A stretch of DNA of 17,029 nt from Opitutaceae bacterium (GTDB lineage Bacteria > Verrucomicrobiota > Verrucomicrobiia > Opitutales > Opitutaceae). The notes below the pieces were generated by a model. It had not been told where the DNA came from and did no database searches. It saw only the letters and a list, made by a program, of their open reading frames with translations. Shown piece after piece: positions 1 to 7,900 of this stretch. Both the position numbers and the translations under genes were made by a program. The stretch lies in the NCBI GenBank assembly GCA_031254955.1, contig JAIRTK010000484.1, positions 1-17,029 of the forward strand, read 5' to 3'. Position 1 is the stretch's first letter. Each line of letters begins with the position of its first letter.

Positions 1-2265
1 GCGCAAAAAGTGCTGCGCAAGCTCGCGGGGAACTGGACGTTTGTCGTCGTGACCGACCGCGTGGAACTCGACGACCAGATTGCCAAGACTTTCAAAACCA
101 CCGGCGCGGTCAGCGAAGCGGAAGGCGACGCGTGCCATGCGTCGAGCGGCGCGCACCTGCGCGAATTGCTGCGCGGCAATCACCGCTACGTTTTTTCCCT
201 GATTCACAAGTTCCAAACGCCCGAGCTGCTCAACGACCGCTCCGACATCGTCGTGCTGACCGACGAGGCGCACCGCAGCCAATACGACACGCTCGCCGTC
301 AACATGCGCGCCGCGCTGCCCAAGGCCGCGTTTCTCGCCTTCACCGGCACGCCGCTCATCGCGGGCGAGGAGCGCACGAAGGAGGTTTTCGGCGATTACG
401 TGTCCATCTACGATTTCCAGCAATCCGTCGAGGACGGCTCGACCGTTCCGCTTTTCTACGAAAACCGCACGCCGGAACTGCAACTCGTCAACCCCGACCT
501 CAACGAAGACATTTACGCCCTCATCGAAGCGGCGGAACTCGACCCCGAACAAGAAGCCAAGCTCGAACGCGAATTGAGCCGCCAATACCACATCCTCACG
601 CGCGACGACCGCCTGGAAACCGTGGCAAAGGACATCGTGCGCCATTTTCTCGGGCGCGGCTTCATCGGCAAGGCGATGGTGGTTTCCATCGACAAAGCCA
701 CCGCGCTCAAGATGCACGACAAAGTGCGCAAACACTGGACGGCGGAACAGCAACGCGTGGAAAAGGAAATCGCCGAACTCGCAAAATACGCCACTTCGCC
801 AAAATCAAAGACGCCCGAAACCGCCGAAGCGAATGCCGCCAAACTCCGCGAACTCAACCAACGCCTGCATGTGCTCAAGACGACCGATATGGCGCTGATT
901 GTTTCGCCCGCGCAAAACGAGATCGAGCAAATGAAAAAGCTCGGCCTCGACATCGTGCCGCACCGCCGGCGCATGAACGATTCCGAGCCGGGATTGGACG
1001 AGAAATTCAAGGCCCCCGCAGACCCGCTGCGCCTCGTGTTTGTCTGCGCCATGTGGCTGACCGGCTTCGACGCGCCAAGCTGCTCCACGCTGTATTTGGA
1101 CAAGCCGATGCGGAATCACTCGCTCATGCAGACCATCGCGCGCGCAAACCGCGTGTTTCCCGGCAAGCAGAGCGGCATCATCGTGGACTACGCCAACGTC
1201 TTCGCCTCGCTCGAAAAAGCGCTCGCGATCTACGGTGTCGGCAAAAACGGCGAAACGCCCCTCAAAAAGAAATCCGAACTCGCGGACGAACTGCGCAAGG
1301 CAATCGCCGCCGCCGTTGCGTTCTGCGCCAGGCACGGCGTGGACATCGCGGCGATTGAGACGGTGCCCGCCGGCAGTCTCGAACGTCTCGACAAAATGGA
1401 CGCCGCCGTGAACGCGCTCATCTCGCCGGACGCGTTGCGCGGCGAGTTTCTGGCGCACCAGCGTTTCGCCAATCTGCTCTACAAGGCGGTGAAGCCCGAC
1501 CCGTCAGCGGTGGAATTTTCCAGCCGCATGGCGTGCCTCACTGCGATTGCCGAGGCGATGCAAACAAAGCTGAACCCGAATCCGGTGGATATTTCCGCCG
1601 TGATGGAAGGCATCCAAGGCGTCTTGGACGATTCAATCAGCGGGGTTGCCATGCCCGCCAAACCGTGGGCCGCGCTCGACCTCTCGAAAATAGATTTCGA
1701 GGCGCTGGCGAAACAGTTCAAGAAATCGAAAACGAAAAACACCGACCTCGAAATCCTCAAGGCGGCGGTGCGCGCCCAACTGGAAAAACTCGTGCGTCTC
1801 AATCGGACGCGCACCGATTATCTGGAAAAATTCGAGGAACTGATCGAGTCCTACAACAACGGCAGCCGCAACGTGGAGGACTTGTATGCGCAACTGCTGG
1901 CGTTGAGCCGCGCCTTGAACGACGAACAGCAAAGGCATGTGCGCGAAAACCTGAGCGAGGAAGAACTCGTGATTTTCGACCTGCTCACCCGCCCCGCGCC
2001 GGAACTGACCGCCGAGGAACGAAACGAGGTCAAAAAGGTCGCCCGCGAATTATTGGTGAAACTGCAAGGCTTGCTCGTCCTGAATTGGAAAGAAAAAGCC
2101 GCATCGCGCTCGCAACTCCAACTGGCGATTGAAGACGCCTTGGACAACGGCTTGCCGCGGGCTTATACGAAGGAACTCTACCGGCAGAAATGCACGGTCT
2201 TGTTTGAGCACGTTTACGAAAACTACAACGGCGAAGGCCGTGGCGCCTACTGCCAAGTCGCATAA
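1..2265 (+). CDS. hsdR: Type I restriction enzyme R subunit (HsdR), 5'-truncated by the window edge
   Basis: This is the ATP-dependent translocase and endonuclease subunit of a type I restriction-modification complex, which works with HsdM and HsdS. The frame is open from base 1, so the gene begins outside the window and the GTG at 10 is not a real start. Numbering from that GTG, superfamily 2 helicase motifs appear in order: the DRVELDDQ segment after motif I (about 16-23), DEAH box D85-H88, FTGTPL at 111-116, TGFDAP at 351-356 and QTIARANR at 374-381. The long alpha-helical C-terminus (about 400-751) fits the HsdR C-terminal domain that contacts the methylase. Walker A and the N-terminal PD-(D/E)XK nuclease domain should lie upstream. 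The visible part has no frameshift or internal stop. It ends in TAA at 2263-2265. No hsdM, hsdS or anti-restriction gene follows, so any partners lie to the left. Family assignment is firm; activity cannot be judged from this fragment. Confidence 0.95.
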   Translation, partial: AQKVLRKLAGNWTFVVVTDRVELDDQIAKTFKTTGAVSEAEGDACHASSGAHLRELLRGNHRYVFSLIHKFQTPELLNDRSDIVVLTDEAHRSQYDTLAVNMRAALPKAAFLAFTGTPLIAGEERTKEVFGDYVSIYDFQQSVEDGSTVPLFYENRTPELQLVNPDLNEDIYALIEAAELDPEQEAKLERELSRQYHILTRDDRLETVAKDIVRHFLGRGFIGKAMVVSIDKATALKMHDKVRKHWTAEQQRVEKEIAELAKYATSPKSKTPETAEANAAKLRELNQRLHVLKTTDMALIVSPAQNEIEQMKKLGLDIVPHRRRMNDSEPGLDEKFKAPADPLRLVFVCAMWLTGFDAPSCSTLYLDKPMRNHSLMQTIARANRVFPGKQSGIIVDYANVFASLEKALAIYGVGKNGETPLKKKSELADELRKAIAAAVAFCARHGVDIAAIETVPAGSLERLDKMDAAVNALISPDALRGEFLAHQRFANLLYKAVKPDPSAVEFSSRMACLTAIAEAMQTKLNPNPVDISAVMEGIQGVLDDSISGVAMPAKPWAALDLSKIDFEALAKQFKKSKTKNTDLEILKAAVRAQLEKLVRLNRTRTDYLEKFEELIESYNNGSRNVEDLYAQLLALSRALNDEQQRHVRENLSEEELVIFDLLTRPAPELTAEERNEVKKVARELLVKLQGLLVLNWKEKAASRSQLQLAIEDALDNGLPRAYTKELYRQKCTVLFEHVYENYNGEGRGAYCQVA

Positions 2266-2476
2266 AATTTCGAGAAACTTTCATTCTGAAAAGTGTAACC
2301 CGAAAAGGCGACACGGTGCCGGAATCCCGGCCTTTTCAGGAGTTTTCCTGAAACATCCCGAATCACGCAAACCTTGTTGTATCCTGTTTTAGAATACTTG
2401 GGGTGATTCAGGACGGATCGCGCGACTCGTTCATTTTCAAATGATACCCATTACCAATGAAAAGCACTCTTTTGCA

Positions 2477-2560
2477 GGGGCGTCGCTTGCGACACCCGGC
2501 TTGATAACCGTGAGCCAGCAAAGGCCGTGCTCCAGCAGCGGGCTTCGCAAGCGAAGCCCC
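2477..2560. repeat. Inverted pair of GCTTCGC-palindrome elements (family C)
   Basis: The right copy (2538-2560) contains GGCTTCGCAAGCGAAGCCCC. Read on the minus strand, its core is GGCTTCGCTTGCGAAGCCC, a near-perfect hairpin. The left copy (2477-2500) is a diverged version in the opposite orientation, with core GTCGCTTGCGAC. One T:A stem pair has become G:C in a compensated way and an adjacent pair is mismatched. Together the two form an 84-bp larger palindrome. A third copy, 21 of 23 bases identical to the right copy, lies inside purH at 15994-16016. Mobility is inferred from the copies, not shown. Confidence 0.65.
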
Positions 2561-2607
2561 TACATGGCTCTGCTCCTAAAGGGTCCTGTTCACTGGGAAA
2601 GGGTAGC

Positions 2608-2745
2608 ATACCCTTTGCGAATGAAATTCACACAATGGAAGCCGTTAAAGGTAGGGCGAGGCGTCCCGCCGAGCCGTGTGAACCGCGCGCGGTTCGGCGG
2701 GACGCCTCGCCCTACCTGAAGGGGATTTTTGACTGCAAAGGGTAT
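2608..2745. repeat. 138-bp element with 11-bp terminal inverted repeats, MITE-like
   Basis: ATACCCTTTGC at 2608-2618 is perfectly mirrored by GCAAAGGGTAT at 2735-2745, and the central hairpin at 2651-2715 lies between them. The left end also belongs to a local palindrome, AAAGGGTA (2598-2605)/TACCCTTT (2609-2616). A sequence resembling the left end (ATACCCATTACCAATGAAAA) occurs near 2444, which suggests nested or repeated insertion. No transposase and no clear target-site duplication are visible, so calling it a non-autonomous element is inference. Confidence 0.5.
2651..2715. repeat. Large hairpin repeat, family A, copy 1
   Basis: The left arm (2651-2675, beginning GTAGGGCGAGGCGTCCCG) and right arm (2691-2715) are 25 bases each and complementary at 24 positions. 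Inside lies a perfect 16-base palindrome, GAACCGCGCGCGGTTC (2680-2695). The same arms occur at 4041-4103, so this is a dispersed repeat and not a one-off terminator. No T run follows on either strand. Confidence 0.8.
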
Positions 2746-2933
2746 TAGAAACTGAGGTCATGCGCCGCTTCTCTCTGGGTTCCGAGCGAAGCGAGAAGCC
2801 TGACAACCTGCGTTACGACAAACTGGCCGCACTGGCCTGCCCAAGGCGCATTCGACAGCTATTGTGCATTTTGCATGACGGCCTTGCAGGGCCGCAGGGC
2901 ATTTTGCACGACGCATGGGAGGGGGATTATGAG

Positions 2934-2961
2934 TTGACATTATAATATATTGTTTTAAAAT
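2934..2961 (+). promoter_or_regulatory. Sigma-70-type promoter for the sigma factor gene
   Basis: A perfect -35 box TTGACA (2934-2939) is followed by a 16-base spacer and TAAAAT (2956-2961), one mismatch from TATAAT, in a locally AT-rich stretch within GC-rich DNA. It lies about 30 bases before the ATG at 2992 and 85 before the ATG at 3046. Housekeeping-type boxes imply transcription by the main sigma factor and not by autoregulation. Confidence 0.7.
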
Positions 2962-2991
2962 AGGTTGTGTTGGGATTCCTGATATTGGCAC

Positions 2992-3840
2992 ATGAACTGG
3001 TCTAAGGAAATCTCCGACTCATTTAACGGATCCAGTTCGCTTCCTATGATTACACTCACCGACGATTCGATCACGGCACCCTCTGGGAAACGCGCAGAGG
3101 GAGCCGCCGGCTCCGCTGTCGAATGCCAGCCCGAGGCCGCGACGACAGCATTTTCCTCCGATTCCGCGCGCGAGGCCGCCTACGATGCGAAATTGGTCGA
3201 GCGATTCCGCGCGGGCCACGAACAGGCGTTTGTCGAAATCATGGAACGCTATCGCGGACGCATCTTCGGGCTTGCCCAGAATCTCTTGCGCAATGCCTCC
3301 GACGCCGAGGAAATCACGCAGGACACTTTTATCCGCGCGCATCGCGGGCTGGCGGAATTTCGCGGCGATTCCTCGCTGGCGACCTGGCTGTATCGCATCG
3401 CGCTGAACCTTTCGCGCAACCGCTATTGGTATTTCTTCCGCCGCCGCCGCCAGGATTCCATATCGTTGGAGTTGTCGCTGGGCGAGGATTCGTCGGCCAC
3501 ATTTTCCGATTTGATCGCGGCGGAGTCGCGCAGCCCGCTTCAGGAAACCGTCACGCAGGAATTCACGGAGCTGGTCGCGCGCTGCATGGAAAAACTCGAT
3601 CCGGTGCACCGCGAAATCCTCACGATGCGCAACATCCTGAACCTGCCCTACGAGGAGATCGCCAACACCATCGGCATCAACGTGGGCACGGTGAAAAGCC
3701 GCATTGCGCGCGCCCGCGAAAACCTGCGCCGGCTCATGGTGGCCGAAGCGCCTGAGTTTGGCCCGGAGCCGTCCGTGTCCGCGGATTTTTTCGAGCATTC
3801 GCGGACGATTCACGGTTGCCTCGCGATCGCCTATGCGTGA
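2992..3840 (+). CDS. ECF-type RNA polymerase sigma factor (RpoE/SigW-like)
   Basis: A sigma-70 family factor that directs RNA polymerase to alternative promoters. Numbered from the ATG at 2992, region 2 spans about residues 76-146, with the typical DAEEITQDTFIRAH segment (104-117) and a TWLYRIALNLSRN helix. Region 4 spans about 193-248, with PYEEIANTIGINVGTVKSRI as its helix-turn-helix. The first 60 residues are low-complexity and unlike the family, and the last 30 or so form an extra tail. At 282 aa it is longer than most ECF factors. Translation may instead begin at the in-frame ATG at 3046 (residue 19); neither start has a Shine-Dalgarno sequence. A strong promoter lies just upstream. No anti-sigma factor gene follows, which is unusual for this class; control may come from the tail or a distant partner. 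Family is certain; the regulon is unknown. Confidence 0.92.
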   Translation: MNWSKEISDSFNGSSSLPMITLTDDSITAPSGKRAEGAAGSAVECQPEAATTAFSSDSAREAAYDAKLVERFRAGHEQAFVEIMERYRGRIFGLAQNLLRNASDAEEITQDTFIRAHRGLAEFRGDSSLATWLYRIALNLSRNRYWYFFRRRRQDSISLELSLGEDSSATFSDLIAAESRSPLQETVTQEFTELVARCMEKLDPVHREILTMRNILNLPYEEIANTIGINVGTVKSRIARARENLRRLMVAEAPEFGPEPSVSADFFEHSRTIHGCLAIAYA

Positions 3841-4040
3841 GGCCGTGGCCTTGGCGAACGAGGATTCCTCGAGCCAAACTCGCGGGTGACGGGCGCAGCG
3901 AGGAATCCACGGAGCCGGAAGCAAGACCCCACGCCCCAAAGAGGCGGCAGCGCCGTGCGCGCGCATGCCGGTTTTCCTCTTCCATCTCGTGCCGCGCTGC
4001 CGGCCTTTCATACCATGTCCGAACGAGATTTATATTTTGG

Positions 4041-4103
4041 GTAGGGCGAGGCGTCCCGCCGAGCCGAGGGGTGGCAACGGCTCGGCGGGACGCCTTGCCC
4101 TAC
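4041..4103. repeat. Large hairpin repeat, family A, copy 2
   Basis: The left arm (4041-4065) is identical to the left arm of copy 1 over 25 bases. The right arm (4079-4103) complements it at 24 of 25. The 13-base loop differs from copy 1, and the 11-bp terminal repeats found around copy 1 are absent. The conserved unit is therefore the pair of arms, which suggests selection for, or spread of, the hairpin itself. Confidence 0.8.
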
Positions 4104-4196
4104 CTAGGGCACCAATCCTGCCTAAAGTCTAAAAATGCTTCGGAACTGGTATCAGTGCTTGATTTTCCTTCATCCCAACCCGGTTGGTCTCACGCG

Positions 4197-4244
4197 GATG
4201 TGCAGATGTGCAGATGTGCAGATGTGCGGATGTGCGGATGTGCG
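4197..4244. repeat. Tandem octamer array, (GATGTGCR) x 6
   Basis: Three copies of GATGTGCA are followed directly by three of GATGTGCG, 48 bases in all, then a decayed unit (AAGGTGCT). Such an array can change length by slipped-strand replication. It lies in non-coding DNA about 660 bases from the 3' end of the gene that converges on it, so a phase-variation role is not obvious. Confidence 0.85.
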
Positions 4245-4635
4245 AAGGTGCTTTCAGGGCACGTTGGTCAAATCTCGATTTCCGGTTGTTCCCTCGCGGC
4301 GTTCGAGCGCCACCGGCTCAACGCGGCACCCCTCCGGCGCTGAAATGCAAACCACCACCGTTCCACGGCGCTTGGTTTCGCCTTGGTTCGGCGGAAGTCG
4401 ATTTAAGTCGGTTTAAGTCGCGCCACGGCCTTGGTCTGGCGCCAGCGCGTCCCATAGCCAGCGTGTCCCATGAGTTTTTCCTTGGTTAGCTGAGGTTGCG
4501 CGGAGGGCTTATGGGATTGAGTGGCCTGGGCGACTCGCCCATGAGTCCGGGAGGTTTGCGGCGCGGAGCGCCGTCCACGGGCGAACCGCCTGTGCCACCC
4601 GAACCGCACTGCCACAGGGGCCGCTCTGTCTCGCG

Positions 4636-4830
4636 TTAGAGCCTTTTCGGTTTATAGTGTCGCCAACACAAGAGGTCTGGCGCGGGAGCGCCGGTAGGGA
4701 GGCCTCTCCGAGGCCTCCGCCAGACGGGGCTGGCGGTTTGAATTTTCATGGGGAAATCGGGACGGCATGAGAAATCGAAGCGTTTTCGCGGAGGCCTCTA
4801 CGAGGCCTCCCTACCAGCGCTCCCGCTCCC
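4636..4830. repeat. Composite palindromic element, family B, copy 1
   Basis: A 39-base left unit (4682-4720) has an internal stem GGAGGCCT/AGGCCTCC (4698-4705/4711-4718). It is mirrored by a right unit at 4788-4826 (35 of 39 complementary), enclosing about 67 bases. The left unit is identical over 39 bases to 14853-14891. Similarity between the two loci continues about 45 bases upstream (TTAGAGCCTTTTC against TTAGAACCTTTCC) and into the interior, so the mobile unit is probably about 170-190 bp. No coding capacity. Confidence 0.7.
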
Positions 4831-4905
4831 AAGGAGGAAATCTGCGTTACACCAGCAGCGCGTAACGGCAGTCAGTAATAGGAGCAAAACTCCGCGCCAT
4901 CCGTG

Positions 4906-7900
4906 TCAGGCTTCCACTAATTCGGGCGCGGGGGATCGGGTGGCTTCCACTCGGGCGTTTTGGATCATGAAGTGGAGGCGGTTCAGGAGGTTCGCTTCGC
5001 TGGCGCCGCTGTCGAGGTCGAGGAAGAGGAGGTTCATGCGCGGGTAGAGGTCGCGGATGCGTTTTTCAATGCCTTTGGCCACGAGGTGGTTCGCGATGCA
5101 GCCGAAGGGTTGCAGGCTGACGGCGTTGTGGATGCCGCGGTGCGCGAAGGAGGCGAGTTCGGCGGGGATGAGCCAGCCTTCGCCGTATTGGGCGGCGAGG
5201 TTGATGATGCGCGAGGCGGTCTTCGCTTCCCGGTAGATGTCGGGGAAGGGGTGATGGTGGCGGAAGGCGGAGCCGATGCGGTCAAACTTTTTCAGGTAAT
5301 GGCGCACGAGGGCGTAGGCGAGCGTGTCCATGAAGGGGAGGCCGGTGCGGCGGGCGAGGTTTTGCGCGATGTTGGTGCGGCGGTTGGGGAATTCTTGGAG
5401 AAAGAAGCCGGCGAGGGGGGGGACGACGGGTTCGATGCCTTGGGCGATGAGCCATTCGACGATGTTTTTGTTTCCGATGGAGTTGTACTTGACGTAGATT
5501 TCGCCGACGATGCCGATGCGGGGGACGCGGGTTTGGGCGGGGTCGGCGGCGGCGTTGAAGTCGCGCGCGGCTTCGCGGAGGAGTTGGTAGAGGGCGGGGA
5601 GGTCGCGGCGGGCGACGCAGGCGGCGCCGGCCGCGGCGTAGTCGTCGCGCAGGCGGGCGGAGGCGCCGGGCGCGCGTTCGCGGGGGGCGGTGGCGTTGTG
5701 CATTTGCGCGATGCGGTCGGCGTAGAGGATGGCGGCGATGGTGGGGCGGATGTTGCCGCGCCAGCGCAGTCGGAAGCCGGGTTGGTCGTTGGAGAGGGCG
5801 CCGTCGGCGGTGGCGACGGAGATGACGGGGATGTCCGGATGGCCGGCGGCGACGAGGGCTTTTTTGATGAGGGCGATGTAGTTCGATGCGCGGCATTGTC
5901 CGCCGGTTTGCGTGATGCCGACGGCGGTTTCGCGGGCCGGGTATTGGCCGGAGTTGAGCGCGCGGATGATGTCGCCGACGACGAGGGTGGCGGGGTAGCA
6001 GACTTCGTTGTTGGCGTATTTGAGGCCGTAGTCGATGGAGGTGTCGTTGGCGGGCGGGAGGTTGATGGCGCGGTAGCCCATGAGGCCGAGGATGGCGGGG
6101 ATGAAGGGCGAGTAGGTTTCGGAAAAGAAGGGTGCCAGGATGGTGCGGCGGCGGTCGGCGGCGGTGAAGGCGGGGGTGGTGGAATGGGGAATCGGGGGCG
6201 AGCCGGTGGTGTGAGGGGGGGGAAGCGGCGTCTTGCCGTTTGTCTCTTCGCGCGGGATGGGAAGCGGCGGGATGCCGCTTCCTCTTTGGCCGGCGCGGTA
6301 GGCGAGGCTTTCGACGAGGGAGCGGATGCGGAGGCGGAGGGAGCCGAGGTTGTTGATGTCGTCGATTTTCAGGATGGTGTGGCTTTTGCCGGCGCGGCGG
6401 AGGATGTCGCCGGTTTCGTCGATGACAAAGGCGTCGGGGCCGCAGCCGAAGGAGGTGAGTTGAACGAGGTGGACGTGGGCGGGGGCGCCGGCCACCCAGC
6501 GGGCGGCTTTGAGGATGCGGTTGGTGTAGGCCCATTGGCGCACGGTGCCGGGGTCGGCGGCGGCGGGGTCGTCGTCGAGGCGGACGATGTCTTCGCTGAT
6601 GATGTGCGCGCCGAAGGCCGCGATCATGTCGGCGACTTTGTGCTGGATGAGCGGGTCGGCGTGGTAGGGGCGTCCGGCCAGGAGGATGAGGAGGCGGTTT
6701 TTTTCGGCGGCGGTCGCGGCGATGGCGCGCGCTTTTTCGGCGAGGTCGCGGGCGTGCGCGGTCTGGGCGGCGAGCGCGGCGGCGAAGGCGCGCGGGAAGG
6801 CGCGCGCGGGGAGGCCGAGTGTGTCCACAATGTAACCACGGCAGGCGCGTTCCAGGAGCCGGGTGTCGTGGAAGGTGATGCCGGGGGCGTCGAGCGCGAT
6901 GCCGTGTTTTTTTTCGGGGTCGATGGCGCTGCGGATAACGTCGGAGTAGCCGGTGACGATGGGGCAGTTGAAGGTGTTGACGGAGCGGGTGTCTTCGCGT
7001 TGTTCGTAAACGACGAAGGGCATGAGGATGCGGTCCACTTTGCGGGCGATGAGGTCGTGGATGTGGCCGTGGACGAGTTTGGCGGGGAAGCAGATGTTGT
7101 CGGACATGATGGTGCCCGCGCCTTTTTCGTAGAGGTTGAAGGTGGAGCGTCCGGAGAGGACGACGCGTGCTCCGGCGGTGGTGAGCAGCGCGTGCCAGAA
7201 GGGGTAGTTTTCGTAGTAATTCAGCGCGCGGGGGATGCCGATGGTGAGCGTTTTGCGCTCACTTGATGGTGCTTGGTGAAGGGTGTATGGGGCATGGGGC
7301 GTCGGTGCTCCGGGGGCGGCGGTGTTGGGCGGGGCGGGGGAGTTGGGTGGGGCGGCGGCGGCGTTGGTCGGGGCGGGGGCGGTGTTGAGCGGAGCTGGGG
7401 CGGTGCTGGCGCGGCCAAAGATTTGGGTGTATTTGAAGGAGTAGATGTTTTCGCCTTTGCGGGCGGTGGTCCCGCGGTTGGTGAAGATTTTTTCGCATTT
7501 GTTGCCGGAGAAAAAGGTGTTGGCGTTGGCGAAGGTGTATTTGCGGACGGAGCAGCGGTTTTCGCAGCCGGGGCAGGTGATGTCTTCGGCGGTTTCGCCG
7601 TCCAATGGAGCTTTGATAATGGATAATGTGGAATGCCGCACGGCGGTGTCGGTGTTGGCGGCATTGTTCCTGCGCGCGTGGTGCGCGCTCAGGGCGTGCA
7701 GCGCGGCTCCATAGGCGCCCATGAGTTCGGGCACGTCGGCGAAGAGGACTTCGCGGCCGGTCAGGCGTTCCAGCGCGCGGACGACGGCGTGGTTGCGCAT
7801 GGTGCCGCCTTGCACGACGATGTGCGCGCCGAGGTCGCCGGGGTTTTTCAGTTTCAGGACTTTGTAGAGGCAGTTTTTGACGACGGAGTAGGCGAGGCCG

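Larger units (their letters stand above)
2266..2933. other. Gene-free, repeat-rich spacer between hsdR and the sigma factor gene
   Basis: No convincing gene is visible; the short ORFs here are built from repeat sequence. From left to right the spacer holds an 8-bp stem GAAAAGGC (2302-2309)/GCCTTTTC (2330-2337) just after hsdR, too long-looped and without a T run to call a terminator. Next come an inverted pair of GCTTCGC-type palindromes (2477-2560), a 138-bp element with 11-bp terminal inverted repeats around a large hairpin (2608-2745), a GCTTCTC/GAGAAGC stem (2767-2799), and a 15-base direct repeat at 2866-2880 and 2899-2913 (14 of 15 identical). Confidence 0.6.
3841..4905. other. Gene-free spacer between the sigma factor gene and the 1517-aa gene
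   Basis: I see no credible gene in about 1,060 bases; candidate ORFs run through repeats and have unnatural composition. Besides the separately listed family A hairpin, octamer array and composite element, there is a ten-base motif (A/G)TTTAAGTCG near 4395-4420 and a short direct repeat GCCAGCG(C/T)GTCCCAT at 4441-4455 and 4457-4471. TTGGTTAGCTGAGGTTGCGC begins a 28-base stretch (4482-4509) that matches 22 of 28 bases at 15137-15164. There is no evident terminator for the sigma factor gene. Confidence 0.6.

Noticed and set aside
2441..2748. Two overlapping small plus-strand ORFs (92 and 73 aa)
   Set aside because: They consist almost entirely of palindromic repeat sequence and resemble no protein.
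4197..4244. CRISPR array
   Set aside because: Units are 8 bases with no spacers, and there are no cas genes in the window.
4960..7266. 768-aa open frame on the plus strand opposite the giant gene
   Set aside because: It is the complement of a conserved coding sequence; its Gly/Val/Asp/Glu repetitive composition is typical of antisense frames in GC-rich genes, and it shows no recognisable domain.
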